Made by a program: the position numbers and the translations under genes
Notes under the pieces: generated by a model
What the model saw: only the letters and a program-made list of their open reading frames with translations
The model's database searches: none
What the model was told of the DNA's origin: nothing
Part shown: one piece after another, positions 7,651 through 16,553 of the stretch
How positions within the stretch are numbered: position 1 is the first letter of the stretch
Layout: each line of letters opens with the position of its first letter
NCBI RefSeq assembly: GCF_005406125.1
Contig: NZ_BIXZ01000004.1
Coordinates: 124,001-188,000, forward strand
Source: Haloarcula mannanilytica
GTDB lineage: Archaea > Halobacteriota > Halobacteria > Halobacteriales > Haloarculaceae
DNA: 64,000 bases
Direction of reading: 5' to 3'

Positions 7651-9486
7651 ATGAGTTACGCACGCTCGATCTTGCTGGCCGGCCTCCTTGTCTTGTCGAC
7701 AGTCGTTACTGGTGTCGGCCCCGCGCTTGCACAGTCGACGACGGACACCTACGCACAGGAGTTTACGACCGGCCCGCACAAGGTCGAAATTGACCTTTCG
7801 AACGTTACCACCGAGACGACGATCTCCGTGATTACCTCCGGGTCTCCGGCTGGTGACAATGCCACCATCATGAAGAAGACAGTTAGCGGGTCTGAACCGT
7901 CCGCCCACTTCCGCAACGCGGGAGCCTACGAGACGTTCACCATACAGGTCTCGGGAGCTGACGCCAAGCCTGGATTCAGCAAGGGTGGCCCAACTGCTGC
8001 GTGGACGCCCGGAAGTTCCGGGAAATTCCTTGGTGACACCGGCGGTGACCCCGGCTTCACCTACGATATGAGTGAGCGTATCGGCGAGTCGGTGATGCCT
8101 AGTATAGTTCAACTTGACAGGACCGGACTACCGGACAGTACGACAGTCAACACCACCGGCACAGACGCCCAACAGACGCATATCGACCTTTACCAGTCCG
8201 CCCAGAACAGCAAGGCACAGGCGGACAACTACCACACGACGCTGGATAACTACCTGTCGGATACAAAGACTCAGGCCCGCATTATCGGCAAGAACGCCTA
8301 TATCCGGGCGCTGAACAACGGCAGTAGCAAGGCTGCGGCCAAAACCAAAGCCAAGTCCGCTGTGGCAGACTACTACGCCACGAAACAAGAGAACCTGGCC
8401 GCTGAATGGACTCAGCAGGCCACAAACGCCGAGTACATTGCGAGCGTTATGGCAAACGAGAGTGGTCTAACTTCACCGCCCCAGACTCGTGCAGATACGA
8501 CTCCGGACCTCACTACCAAGGGACCCGGTGGCGGCGGTCGAGATGCGTATGTCGTCTATGACCCGTCTGGTTCGCAGACGGACACGCTATCGCTGGTAAA
8601 CGGAGACACCACCGAGTACAGGACCATATACGTCAAACATGAGGAGTTCTATGACGGTGTTACTCCTGCCACCACACAAGTTGGCCCCACGACTGGGCAG
8701 GTTAACCATACGAAATCGGCTGACGGAGGATATAACGCTCAGGCCCTCAAAATCCAGGCCCCTAATAGCAACTATGAGGATCTCGAAATCCTCAATTTCG
8801 AGCGGTACGAAACCAAATGGGCTGAAATAGAGGCTCAAAACACGCAGGTCCAGAACGACATGGACACGCTGGCTGAAAACACCTACAGCGCCTATCAGCA
8901 GGGCGAAATCAACAGTAGCGACCTCGTTGATCCCTACGTGCTGGCAAACCAACAGTCCGCAGGTGAGGACTTCCAGGGCTGGACCGCTGCCCAGCTCACC
9001 CTACTCGGGACAAACTCTCCGGAGAACTTCGACCAGATCGGGAGCTTCAACGTCACCACCGGGGACGGCACGCAGTACGAAGGCGTCCTGTTCTCCCCAG
9101 AGAACCCTGCCAGCGGACAGTTCGAGAACGGGACGACTTACGACACGTCCAACATCGGCGGCACGCAGTACGTCGTCACCAGTGACCGCATTGTCGAACT
9201 GGATGGTGAGTTTACTATCGACAGCATCTCGACTCAGGACGGCCAGACCGTCCAGAACGTCACTATCCAGAAAACCACCTACGAAACTTCGAACGTTACC
9301 GAACTGAAACAGCAGTACGAGGACCTGGCACGGAAGCGAGCGGAGATCGAGGCGCGTGAGCAGAACCTTCGTGGCTCGGCAGGCGGTGGCCTGCTCGGCA
9401 GCTCGTCTAGTTCACTTGTGCTGGCACTCATTGGTGTTGGCGCACTGTACGCCGTGAGTCAGCGCCGGTCGGGAGGAAAGTACTGA
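7651..9486 (+). CDS. VP4-like spike protein
   Basis: 611 residues. Sec-type signal peptide (MSYARSILLAGLLVLSTVV, cleavage probable after ALA near residue 27), a long Thr/Asn/Gly-rich ectodomain, a charged heptad-like helix close to the membrane (about 550-575), a Gly/Ser hinge, then a C-terminal anchor (SSLVLALIGVGALYAVS) and a basic tail RRSGGKY. This is the layout of the pleolipovirus spike that binds host cells and drives membrane fusion. A perfect Shine-Dalgarno GGAGGTGA lies at 7637-7644, six bases before the ATG, unusual for haloarchaea and consistent with high expression inside an operon. Confidence 0.88.
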   Translation: MSYARSILLAGLLVLSTVVTGVGPALAQSTTDTYAQEFTTGPHKVEIDLSNVTTETTISVITSGSPAGDNATIMKKTVSGSEPSAHFRNAGAYETFTIQVSGADAKPGFSKGGPTAAWTPGSSGKFLGDTGGDPGFTYDMSERIGESVMPSIVQLDRTGLPDSTTVNTTGTDAQQTHIDLYQSAQNSKAQADNYHTTLDNYLSDTKTQARIIGKNAYIRALNNGSSKAAAKTKAKSAVADYYATKQENLAAEWTQQATNAEYIASVMANESGLTSPPQTRADTTPDLTTKGPGGGGRDAYVVYDPSGSQTDTLSLVNGDTTEYRTIYVKHEEFYDGVTPATTQVGPTTGQVNHTKSADGGYNAQALKIQAPNSNYEDLEILNFERYETKWAEIEAQNTQVQNDMDTLAENTYSAYQQGEINSSDLVDPYVLANQQSAGEDFQGWTAAQLTLLGTNSPENFDQIGSFNVTTGDGTQYEGVLFSPENPASGQFENGTTYDTSNIGGTQYVVTSDRIVELDGEFTIDSISTQDGQTVQNVTIQKTTYETSNVTELKQQYEDLARKRAEIEAREQNLRGSAGGGLLGSSSSSLVLALIGVGALYAVSQRRSGGKY

Positions 9487-9647
9487 TGGTCTACTGGCTG
9501 GCTCTGAAACTCGTTCCCCGAGACGTGTGGCTGGTGCTACTCGCACTCGTTGCACTCCAACTCTCGGGAGCTGTCGACGTGATCGGGCCAGCCATTGATC
9601 TAGTATCGTCCTGGCTCCCGGACCCGTCGCTGTCCTGGGTCTGGTGA
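9486..9647 (+). CDS. 53-residue membrane protein overlapping the spike stop
   Basis: ATG 9486 shares its A with the spike stop (TGATG), so translation is probably re-initiated. The product starts MVYWLALKLVPRDVWLVLLA, has a hydrophobic helix at about residues 13-30 followed by an amphipathic helix, and ends WVW. It is too short for most gene callers. Position between spike and the next viral gene, plus the overlap, support a real virion or assembly membrane protein. Function unknown. Confidence 0.7.
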   Translation: MVYWLALKLVPRDVWLVLLALVALQLSGAVDVIGPAIDLVSSWLPDPSLSWVW

Positions 9648-9668
9648 ACTGAACCGGATTTTTCGAGC

Positions 9669-10223
9669 ATGAACCCACGAACGCCTATACTCCTGATTCT
9701 GATAGCCAGTTGCATCGCTTTCGCTGCTCCAGCGGCAGCCCAGGAAACCACAAACGCCACGGCGACCTTGACGAACGTCTCGGCCCCAGCTGATGCACCC
9801 AACGATGTCGAGCTGGTCGTCGACGAGAACGTAGTCGTCACAGACTACCGCTACGAGGACGGCCAGATGATTATCGACTTCTGGTCGGACGAGTACACCG
9901 TCGTCAGTGTCGCACCACAGGCCGACAGCAGCTCGGAGGCTGGCAGCGTCACGTTCCGTGCTGCTGTCGTTGATGCAGATACGACGACCACAGTACGTGT
10001 CCCTTCCAGCGGCGGCGTCACACTGTGGACAGAGCAGTCTATCGAACAACAACGATTCCACTACCTCCGAAAGCCGAATACGTTCATTATTACCGGTCCA
10101 TGGAGTGGTGAGGACGTTCGTAACGCCGCACTCGGCAGTGCGCTCGGCGTCGTGATTGCCGTCCTATACGAAGCGGTCTCCGCCAAGGTCGGCTCGGCCC
10201 AACGAGGTGAGCGGTTGGCATGA
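9669..10223 (+). CDS. Exported membrane-anchored viral protein (pleolipovirus ORF6-like position)
   Basis: 184 residues: signal peptide (MNPRTPILLILIASCIAFAA, cleavage near AAAQ), a beta-rich ectodomain of about 110 residues with DUF-like immunoglobulin character, and a C-terminal helix (about 152-170, NAALGSALGVVIAVLYEAVS) with a short basic tail. The next gene starts inside its stop (10220). Pleolipoviruses have a conserved small membrane protein at this place, of unknown function. Assignment is positional. Confidence 0.72.
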   Translation: MNPRTPILLILIASCIAFAAPAAAQETTNATATLTNVSAPADAPNDVELVVDENVVVTDYRYEDGQMIIDFWSDEYTVVSVAPQADSSSEAGSVTFRAAVVDADTTTTVRVPSSGGVTLWTEQSIEQQRFHYLRKPNTFIITGPWSGEDVRNAALGSALGVVIAVLYEAVSAKVGSAQRGERLA

Positions 10224-11053
10224 GTGACGATCAAGACAACCCGGATCTCGACCGGGACGAAATGGCGCACAACGCCGACCCCGGACCGGACTACAGCCGG
10301 ACCTACCGACTGTTCCGGTGGCTAACTGACAACCTGCTGCTGATCGCCTCCGGCTTCGGAATCGGCCTGTTCGTCGTGGCGTCGGTCATCGGCTACGAAC
10401 TCCCGCGGAACCTCCGACTGATCGGCCTGTGTGCGTTGATTACGATTCCGTTGATTGGTCGACCGACCGGGAAGAAAGTCCGGTCACTGCTCTGGGACCC
10501 AAACTACGTCTGGCTCGTCGACATCGACGCGCGCCACACGAAAGGCGGCATCTTCCGAATGCCAGGCCAGCGGTTCCGCGAGTGGTCCGTCGAGGACGGC
10601 CAACTGGACTGGGTGAGTCCGAATCTCGCATTCGGGAAGCACGTCAACCTCGAAGCACAGACCGTCGACGGCTGCTGGCGCGGGACACTTTCGGACCGCG
10701 AGCTGATGCGTACGCTCCAGGCCGTCGAAGAGTGTCGCAGCCAGCTCGAAGAGGACGCGAAGCGCGGCTTCGCCATCGAAGCACAGGCGTTCACAATCAT
10801 CCGCAATGCTACCCGGAAAGCAGTGCTACGAATCGTCTCGACGTTCGAGCGCGGGACGCTTCCCGATGAAGGTGAAGGCCTGACCGACGAGATAGATTCG
10901 GCCATCGAGCAGTTTGGCCTTGATCGGAAGATTCGAGCGGCCGAGGACGACGAAGCCCCCGAGTCGGACGTACCTGGAGTCCAAATCGACCTCGACCAGG
11001 ATCTTGCCGATCTCGCTGGCGCTGGCGATGGAGGTGTTTCCGCAGATGACTGA
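10220..11053 (+). CDS. Bitopic membrane protein with cytoplasmic domain (pleolipovirus ORF7-like position)
   Basis: 277 residues: an acidic N-terminus, two closely spaced hydrophobic helices (about 36-57 and 63-81), then a soluble domain of about 190 residues with an alpha/beta pattern and an acidic tail (DLDQDLADLAGAGDGG). It overlaps its neighbours at both ends (4 bp and 8 bp). Position between the small exported protein and the NTPase matches the conserved pleolipovirus order. The cytoplasmic domain could contact the NTPase or the genome; this is inferred. Confidence 0.72.
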   Translation: MSDDQDNPDLDRDEMAHNADPGPDYSRTYRLFRWLTDNLLLIASGFGIGLFVVASVIGYELPRNLRLIGLCALITIPLIGRPTGKKVRSLLWDPNYVWLVDIDARHTKGGIFRMPGQRFREWSVEDGQLDWVSPNLAFGKHVNLEAQTVDGCWRGTLSDRELMRTLQAVEECRSQLEEDAKRGFAIEAQAFTIIRNATRKAVLRIVSTFERGTLPDEGEGLTDEIDSAIEQFGLDRKIRAAEDDEAPESDVPGVQIDLDQDLADLAGAGDGGVSADD

Positions 11054-12035
11054 TTCCGATGAGAGACTACTGACAGCGGCCAAACTCAACGAGGTCGTGG
11101 ACGGGAACCTCGATGGTGGCGAGTCCCTTCACGAACATACCGGCGTCGTGGCTGATGACGCTGACCGTGCGACCCTGTCGTTCGTCTCCTCGATCTTCGA
11201 CACTGGCGCGGAGGTCGACGGCTCCCGGACCTTTGGACAGACTTCCCTATCCGACGTTCTCCAGTCCAAATACCGGACTGAAGCGGCTACCCGCGCCATC
11301 GAGGACGGGAACAGTTCGCTCGCCTCCTTCCTCGTCGGAATCACCGAACAGGAACTCGATGCGTCGTCACTGACCGTGACCGCTCGCCTGATGGATCGGC
11401 TCGACGCCGACGGGACGCTGACGACGGTTCTCGCTGCGGGTCGACCCAACACCGGCAAGACGAACACGATGTTCCTGCTCGCCTCGGACATGGCCCGCGC
11501 CGTGTGGGACGACGTGCTGGTAATCTCGAACTCCAATACGTGGGAAGGTGCTGACCGCTACGTCTCTTCGATGCACGAGCTGATGGTTCTCCTCGTCGAG
11601 AACCGCGACGTACCGAAAACGTTCGTCCTTGACGAAGCCAGCCGGTACATGGATGCCCGTGTCTATAGCCGTGAGGTCAGTACGCAGTACGCCCCTGCGC
11701 TGAAGGCCATGAGCAAACTCGGCGTCGAGGTCGTCGGTGCGGTCGGTCACACCGGGAAAGACGTCGTTCCCGAATGCAAGCGTCTGACCAATCTGGCCTT
11801 CTGGAAATCAGCCCCGGATGTCGTCGAGTTCTACACCAACTGGGATGGTGACGCCGACCGTCCTGACTCCCCTCTGTTTGATGCTGACCTGACCGACCTC
11901 GAACCAACGCTACACAACTACGACCCTGACGACGTGGCCTCCTGGAAGTGGAACCTCGACCCTGACGTGTGGCATGGCTTCGACGACTGGAATCACTTTG
12001 GTGACCGACTGGAAGAACTCGGTCCGACGACGTAG
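11046..12035 (+). CDS. VP8-like P-loop NTPase
   Basis: 329 residues from ATG 11046 (MTDSDERLLTAAKL), overlapping the previous gene by 8 bp; a longer frame exists but would run through it. Walker A is GRPNTGKTNT at about residues 137-146. A hydrophobic strand ending in acidic FVLDEASRY at about 196-204 is a candidate Walker B. The C-terminus is Trp/Asp-rich. All pleolipoviruses encode such a NTPase after the membrane proteins; packaging or assembly is presumed, not proven. It ends the structural operon and is followed by a terminator-like hairpin. Confidence 0.82.
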   Translation: MTDSDERLLTAAKLNEVVDGNLDGGESLHEHTGVVADDADRATLSFVSSIFDTGAEVDGSRTFGQTSLSDVLQSKYRTEAATRAIEDGNSSLASFLVGITEQELDASSLTVTARLMDRLDADGTLTTVLAAGRPNTGKTNTMFLLASDMARAVWDDVLVISNSNTWEGADRYVSSMHELMVLLVENRDVPKTFVLDEASRYMDARVYSREVSTQYAPALKAMSKLGVEVVGAVGHTGKDVVPECKRLTNLAFWKSAPDVVEFYTNWDGDADRPDSPLFDADLTDLEPTLHNYDPDDVASWKWNLDPDVWHGFDDWNHFGDRLEELGPTT

Positions 12036-12075
12036 CCGACAACCTCCTCAATCACGTCGCCCACCCATCCACCGA

Positions 12076-12106
12076 CCCACCACTTTCAGTGGTTGGGTGC
12101 GTTTTC
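12076..12106 (+). terminator. Hairpin and T-rich end of the structural operon
   Basis: CCCACCACT (12076-12084), loop TTC, AGTGGTTGGG (12088-12097): a stable stem with one bulged base, followed by GTTTTCTC. It lies 40 bp after the NTPase stop, a good candidate terminator. Confidence 0.6.
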
Positions 12107-12322
12107 TCTGCAGATTACTCTAACATCACAAGCGAGCGGCGATGCGAAGCGCCCCCCTCACATGGGGGGCCGAGCGAGCCCGCGAGCGCACGCCCCCGAG
12201 CGGAGCGATGGGGGCAATCCCAGTACGATAGATCAGTAAATACTTGTATATTAAATATCGGAATTAGAAGCGTTATTGAGAACTCTTTGGTAGGACTACG
12301 TATTTTTTAACTTCTTTGCTAA
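12107..12322. other. Structured GC-rich spacer then AT-rich border of cargo block 2
   Basis: No gene is supported. Two strong hairpins follow each other: GCCCCCC/GGGGGGC at 12151-12170 and GCCCCC/GGGGGC at 12192-12215, with repeated GAGCGG/GAGCGA words. Composition then drops to AT-rich at about 12220. Could be an origin, packaging or strand-discontinuity site of the viral genome, or a recombination scar. Confidence 0.45.
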
Positions 12323-13387
12323 TTATCCCTTCTTATTGTTAGCTATATGTTCGTTTGACGTTCGCTCTTGTTGATTATTTACACTTACATGGTCAAACTC
12401 TGGGGGGATTGCATCAGGCCGAGTTAGGTATGCTAACATCCGACCAATAACTTCGTACGATTGGTCGATATCCTCAGAGTTCAGGTAGATAACCCCTTTA
12501 ACAAAAAATTCCAGATTATCATCTCTATCGACACTTCGTCCCCATCTATTGAGCCCCGAATTCTTATCCGTACCAGCATTAATGACTATATCGGCATTAT
12601 ACTCTGAGTCCACCAATTCGAGGTTTAAATTCTGGATTCGAGTTCCCTCTGCACCTGAATTATAATAGTCTAAGGCTGACTGAGTCGAATTTCTTATTTT
12701 GGTCCGCTCGCCTTTAGGAATGCTCGAATTATTTATATATACCTTCAACTTAGCATCACGCCATGGGTACGAAGCCTCTGATACATCCTGAACGGGTTGC
12801 CTGATTCCTTTCCCAGCAGGAGCCAAGGCCCAGATCGGGCGATGGTTATGATTTAATCCAAGAACATGACCTATCTCGTGAACAACATTGTTCCTATCTA
12901 TCCTCCAGTTTTTGTACGAGGAGTATTCGCTTCTCACAATGACAGTGCTATTCTCGACATACTCACTGTCAGAGTTGCTAAATTCAGTTGTCTCGCGGGG
13001 TATGGGAGCACACCCCGACCACTTCTGTTTTGGGCAATCTATCTGCTTCGCACGTCGAATCTCAATATCAGGGTTAGTAGCATTGGGTTTTAGAACAAAG
13101 TGAGCGTCATATCTACCGTATTCATCCACATGTTCGTTCCAATATTGCAATGCAGCGGATGCGGCATAAGTGAAATTATTAGACGAGTTTGTGGTATCAT
13201 TGATTCCGACAATAATACGTTCTGCCCCGAACGGTGAATCGTCCCATTTAAATTGTTCTTCTGTTAGTTCGGTATTTTCTGAGGCCGGTTCGGTTGGTTC
13301 AGGAGTTGGCGTTGTTGTCTCTAATGCACCACTACAACCAGCTATGAGGACCAGTATAAATGCGATTGATACAATCTCAAATCTCAT
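12323..13387 (-). CDS. Metzincin-like lipoprotein with a degenerate second repeat (cargo block 2)
   Basis: 354 residues. Lipoprotein signal with lipobox LIAGC (Cys18), then a Thr/Pro/Glu linker. The first domain contains HEIGHVLGLNH at 170-180, the HExxHxxGxxH zinc motif of metzincin proteases. A second domain (from about residue 215) starts with a similar strand-helix unit (AKLKVYINNSS versus AERIIVGINDT) but at the equivalent place reads EVIGRMLAY with no histidines, so it is probably non-catalytic. Many N-glycosylation sequons. AT-rich, monocistronic. Probably a surface protease; substrate unknown. Confidence 0.78.
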   Translation of the reverse strand: MRFEIVSIAFILVLIAGCSGALETTTPTPEPTEPASENTELTEEQFKWDDSPFGAERIIVGINDTTNSSNNFTYAASAALQYWNEHVDEYGRYDAHFVLKPNATNPDIEIRRAKQIDCPKQKWSGCAPIPRETTEFSNSDSEYVENSTVIVRSEYSSYKNWRIDRNNVVHEIGHVLGLNHNHRPIWALAPAGKGIRQPVQDVSEASYPWRDAKLKVYINNSSIPKGERTKIRNSTQSALDYYNSGAEGTRIQNLNLELVDSEYNADIVINAGTDKNSGLNRWGRSVDRDDNLEFFVKGVIYLNSEDIDQSYEVIGRMLAYLTRPDAIPPEFDHVSVNNQQERTSNEHIANNKKG

Positions 13388-13688
13388 CTGGAGAGTAATT
13401 TGATAATAACCGTATACTAAATAAGTGCTTCGTCGTTATAGTGATAAGTTGATGTCTTTGATTTACAGAATCAAGACCCATCGTAACACATCACACTAAA
13501 TGGCCAAGTATGGGCAGATTTTATGACGATACGAAGCAGGACAGAAACCCGGTTCGGATTGACAGAGCTGATCTCACTCTGCAGTCTATTTTATGAATAT
13601 ACATGTTCGGAGAGTCCAGTATTAGTATAAACGACTATCCTCAAATCAAAAATATTAGAGAGCGTACACTCAGTCCAGATAGATTATA
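13388..13688. other. AT-rich spacer in cargo block 2
   Basis: About 300 bp upstream of the metzincin gene and downstream of the next minus-strand gene. TATA-like runs near 13410-13425 could serve the metzincin gene (minus strand). No convincing gene; the plus-strand frame from 13603 is antisense to coding DNA. Confidence 0.4.
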
Positions 13689-14618
13689 TTACAATATTTC
13701 GTTATCTGTCTTTTCCTCAACGAAGTTCTGGAAGCTCTTTTTACGGAACGTAATATTTCCATCAACCGCTTGCTGGTCTAAGCTCAGATCAGTCGTAACA
13801 TCTACTGAGATATTTTCTGGGAAAATATTTTGTTCTGGCTGTCCTGGGTTAATATTCCGTTCTCTAAAGGGATCATCGACAGTTATATAATCCTGAATAT
13901 TATCTGCGGTAGCGAGCGATCGTATTATTTCTGCAGCTTCAGCTGGGGAGGTATTGATATCGCGCCTCGCTTGATATCTTCTTCGGGAAGCACTAATTAC
14001 TTGATTTCTATCGTCCTCGTTACTGGCATCAAGAAGTTCTCTGGTACGGTCAAAGACCTCTAATACATCGTCAGGAATTGCATTGGAAAAGCACCGTTGG
14101 ACTCCCACCTGCATTGATATATCTACATTGTCGACTTTCATGTCATCATAAATGTCTTTCATAAGGCCCGGCTTTTTAATTGCTGAGTGGACCCAATATG
14201 CATCCTCCTCCTCTTTCCTCTTTGGGTCCTCTGGTGCTTTCAAATGAACAATTTCTTTTAGTGTTTCAGGCTCAACGTCTCCATTCAAAGTCAATATATA
14301 TTCATCCTGACTGGGGAGTTCAGACGGATTGAATGTTATATACCCGTCTTTGACATCATATACAGCTCTAACAGGAGTGTAATCTGGTAACGCAAACATT
14401 TCCTTTACTCGATAACCTTCAGAAATAGGTATTTTAACATCTCCAAAAAGTCGCTTCCGGCTATCTGGAACTTCAATAAGAAAGGTCATTTCGCTAGTTG
14501 ACTCTCGATAATTATAGCGAATAGATTTAGTCTGTGGTCGAAAATCATCGATATAGTTGTATGCATTTCTAACTACATCCACCAAATTTGCTGTCACATT
14601 CCCGCTAAAATCATTCAT
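13689..14618 (-). CDS. Unknown protein, second gene of a two-gene cargo operon
   Basis: 309 residues, soluble, without signal peptide or membrane helix. The N-terminal third is beta-rich, the middle is charged and helical (residues about 125-215), and the end is Asn/Asp-rich. There is one cysteine (about residue 173). It overlaps the upstream gene by 8 bp. I recognise no family and see no nuclease, NTPase or transferase motif. With its partner it is the best candidate for an undescribed accessory system carried by the provirus. Confidence 0.72.
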   Translation of the reverse strand: MNDFSGNVTANLVDVVRNAYNYIDDFRPQTKSIRYNYRESTSEMTFLIEVPDSRKRLFGDVKIPISEGYRVKEMFALPDYTPVRAVYDVKDGYITFNPSELPSQDEYILTLNGDVEPETLKEIVHLKAPEDPKRKEEEDAYWVHSAIKKPGLMKDIYDDMKVDNVDISMQVGVQRCFSNAIPDDVLEVFDRTRELLDASNEDDRNQVISASRRRYQARRDINTSPAEAAEIIRSLATADNIQDYITVDDPFRERNINPGQPEQNIFPENISVDVTTDLSLDQQAVDGNITFRKKSFQNFVEEKTDNEIL

Positions 14619-15711
14619 CAGTGAACACCTCGTCAGGATCTACCTGGTAATTTTCCCAGTTTGTATGGATTTCTGTTTCATAGACTCCTCCCTTGTCCCT
14701 TCTATCATCAATATCGATACTAATTCTTGTTTCATCATATTCATTATCCAAGTTGTCTTTTAAATGGACAATTACCTCTATTTCTCTAGCTTTTGCCTCA
14801 GTCTTGACTTTTGTCGTTGGCTTAGATAGAGAAACCCCCTCCGTTGGATGTCTGTCTACTACATTTAGTATTGATGACAACAGTGCTGTCTCAATAAACC
14901 GATAAATGACTGCGGCAATATCCGAATCATTTGTAGACTTCTGCTCTGCTTCCTCCAAAGCCTCTGCAATCTCTTCAATTTCATCAGTTTCATATTCATC
15001 ACCAAGTCCACCATTTTGAACGACCTCTCTCATTTCATCAACAATACCTTCAATCTCTTCTTGTGGGACCTCTATATCTGAGTCGTTCTTCCAGTCTTCA
15101 GGTGGTTCTCCTAACTTTTCTACATCCTGCTTATGGACTTCTGTTTCTAGCATACTCTCAAGAAGATCGTGCAGGAAGCTCGCTCCTTGTGACACGAATT
15201 CACCTTCAGCTTCTGCTTCTACAGCCACCTGAGCCATACCAAACCCGACGTATTCCATGTCAATTTCGATAGGCTTGGGATCATCCTCGTCAGTCAATAG
15301 GATTTTATCAGGTGCGTTCTGAACCCGTATCTGTGGCCGAATGATTCTTGTTTTCTTTATTAATTCTCTTTTAGTTTTGCTATCCTTCAAAAATTTCACT
15401 TCTATATCTTTCTCTTCGACACTATTTTCGTATATATTTGAATCTTTAAATATAATATTCAAATATCCCGGTGTGATTAGACTCTGGGATTTGATTTCTA
15501 TTTTTCCGTTTGGAGGACTCTCAAACTGCTCCCCCTCTACATTGTATATATTCAAAATTTCCAATTCCTCAGGATAATTTAGAATTATTTTTTCTGGTTT
15601 TCCCTCCCATAGAATGTGCATAGGCAACTCTTCACTCGCTAATCCCCATGGAGCGAAGAAAGAATCCTCAATTTTTATTTCTGAATCATCCATATGCTCT
15701 GAGGAAATCAT
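14611..15711 (-). CDS. Unknown acidic protein, first gene of a two-gene cargo operon
   Basis: 366 residues from ATG 15711; MDDSEIKIED six codons later is an alternative. A beta-rich N-terminal half of immunoglobulin-like pattern, an alanine/glutamate-rich helical hinge (about 165-190), an acidic helical region (about 205-255), and a final beta-rich domain. No signal peptide or membrane helix. A TATA-like TATTTTATC (minus strand) near 15741 would start transcription almost at the ATG. Strongly AT-rich. No family recognised. Confidence 0.72.
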   Translation of the reverse strand: MISSEHMDDSEIKIEDSFFAPWGLASEELPMHILWEGKPEKIILNYPEELEILNIYNVEGEQFESPPNGKIEIKSQSLITPGYLNIIFKDSNIYENSVEEKDIEVKFLKDSKTKRELIKKTRIIRPQIRVQNAPDKILLTDEDDPKPIEIDMEYVGFGMAQVAVEAEAEGEFVSQGASFLHDLLESMLETEVHKQDVEKLGEPPEDWKNDSDIEVPQEEIEGIVDEMREVVQNGGLGDEYETDEIEEIAEALEEAEQKSTNDSDIAAVIYRFIETALLSSILNVVDRHPTEGVSLSKPTTKVKTEAKAREIEVIVHLKDNLDNEYDETRISIDIDDRRDKGGVYETEIHTNWENYQVDPDEVFTDE

Positions 15712-15808
15712 TATAGACCGTTTGAGATGATAGGATAAAATACTTTATCCAAATTTCTTCATTACAGGAATAAAATCATGTGAAATATTCCGCTAAGGGA
15801 ATCAAATT

Positions 15809-16102
15809 TTATTGCATAAGACTTGGATGGCGCGGACGTGGATACAACTCTACATCAACTTCGCCTTTAAGATACTGCTGCCCCTCTGTAGTCAACTCTA
15901 TGAGGTCTTGATCTTCAGTAAGGAACGCCACCAAATCTGCATCGGCTAAGACCCGACAGCGGTCCTGAATCTGGGCCTCTGTCGCATGAATACCGTCTTT
16001 TTTCGCCATCTGACTGGCCGTGGACCACGAATCATCCCGTAGATGTTCGAGTATTCGGTCATCGATAGACTGCTGCCAACGGGCGGTCTTTCGTATCGTC
16101 AT
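15809..16102 (-). CDS. Winged-helix DNA-binding regulator (PhiH1-repressor-like), copy 2
   Basis: 97 residues from ATG 16102 (MTIRKTARWQQSIDDRILEHL); the longer frame runs into the upstream gene. WQ-S-DDRILEHL followed by a helix-turn-helix and a wing (LIELTTEGQQYLKG) is the pattern of small haloarchaeal PhiH1-type repressors. It is a paralogue of the next gene (shared W-x-S/D-D-R-I-L-E core) and lies 13 bp downstream of it on the same strand. Probably part of the lysogeny switch. Confidence 0.75.
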   Translation of the reverse strand: MTIRKTARWQQSIDDRILEHLRDDSWSTASQMAKKDGIHATEAQIQDRCRVLADADLVAFLTEDQDLIELTTEGQQYLKGEVDVELYPRPRHPSLMQ

Positions 16103-16115
16103 GGTGGAGGACTGT

Positions 16116-16439
16116 TTACACGTCGTTCGTTTCTGGCTCGGCTGGCGACGACGGCTCGGAAACACCGTTTTCGCTATCAATGTAGACACCCTCTTCGGCG
16201 TCGTATTCCTCGTCGAGGTACGCTTTCCCTTCCTCGGTAATCACGTAGGCTCCGTTGCCGACGTGAGTCAGAAGTCCATGCTCGGCGAGTTTCTTCATTC
16301 GGCGGCCGATCTGGGTTCTCGAAACACGGACTAACCCACTGTCATGGACTTCCTTGGGTGTCCCTGTACCCTCGTTCTCTCGCATCCATTCGAGGATACG
16401 GTCGTCCCATACACTCTGCCACGAACCCGATAAGCGCAT
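16116..16439 (-). CDS. Winged-helix DNA-binding regulator (PhiH1-repressor-like), copy 1
   Basis: 107 residues: MRLSGSWQSVWDDRILEWMR, then a helix-turn-helix ending in RVSRTQIGRRMKKLAEHGLL and a wing with TEEGKAYLDEEY, plus an acidic tail. Similar proteins repress lytic transcription in haloviruses such as PhiH. It is divergent from the zinc-ribbon/integrase operon, with AT-rich DNA between (16440-16553), a natural place for operators controlling integration. Operator sequences were not identified. Confidence 0.78.
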   Translation of the reverse strand: MRLSGSWQSVWDDRILEWMRENEGTGTPKEVHDSGLVRVSRTQIGRRMKKLAEHGLLTHVGNGAYVITEEGKAYLDEEYDAEEGVYIDSENGVSEPSSPAEPETNDV

Positions 16440-16553
16440 TTGAATAACGTATTCTACCCTTCCTACCTAATTCAGTTCTTTTCTACAATTACTTACCAAT
16501 TAAGCATATATAGCTGTTCGATACATTTATGCACTCTCCGAGTAACAGTGTAG
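16440..16553. promoter_or_regulatory. Divergent promoter region between repressor and integrase operons
   Basis: AT-rich DNA with GCATATATAG (16504-16513) and TACATTTATG (16522-16531) as rightward TATA candidates. The second would start transcription near 16550, just before the structured leader. Confidence 0.5.
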
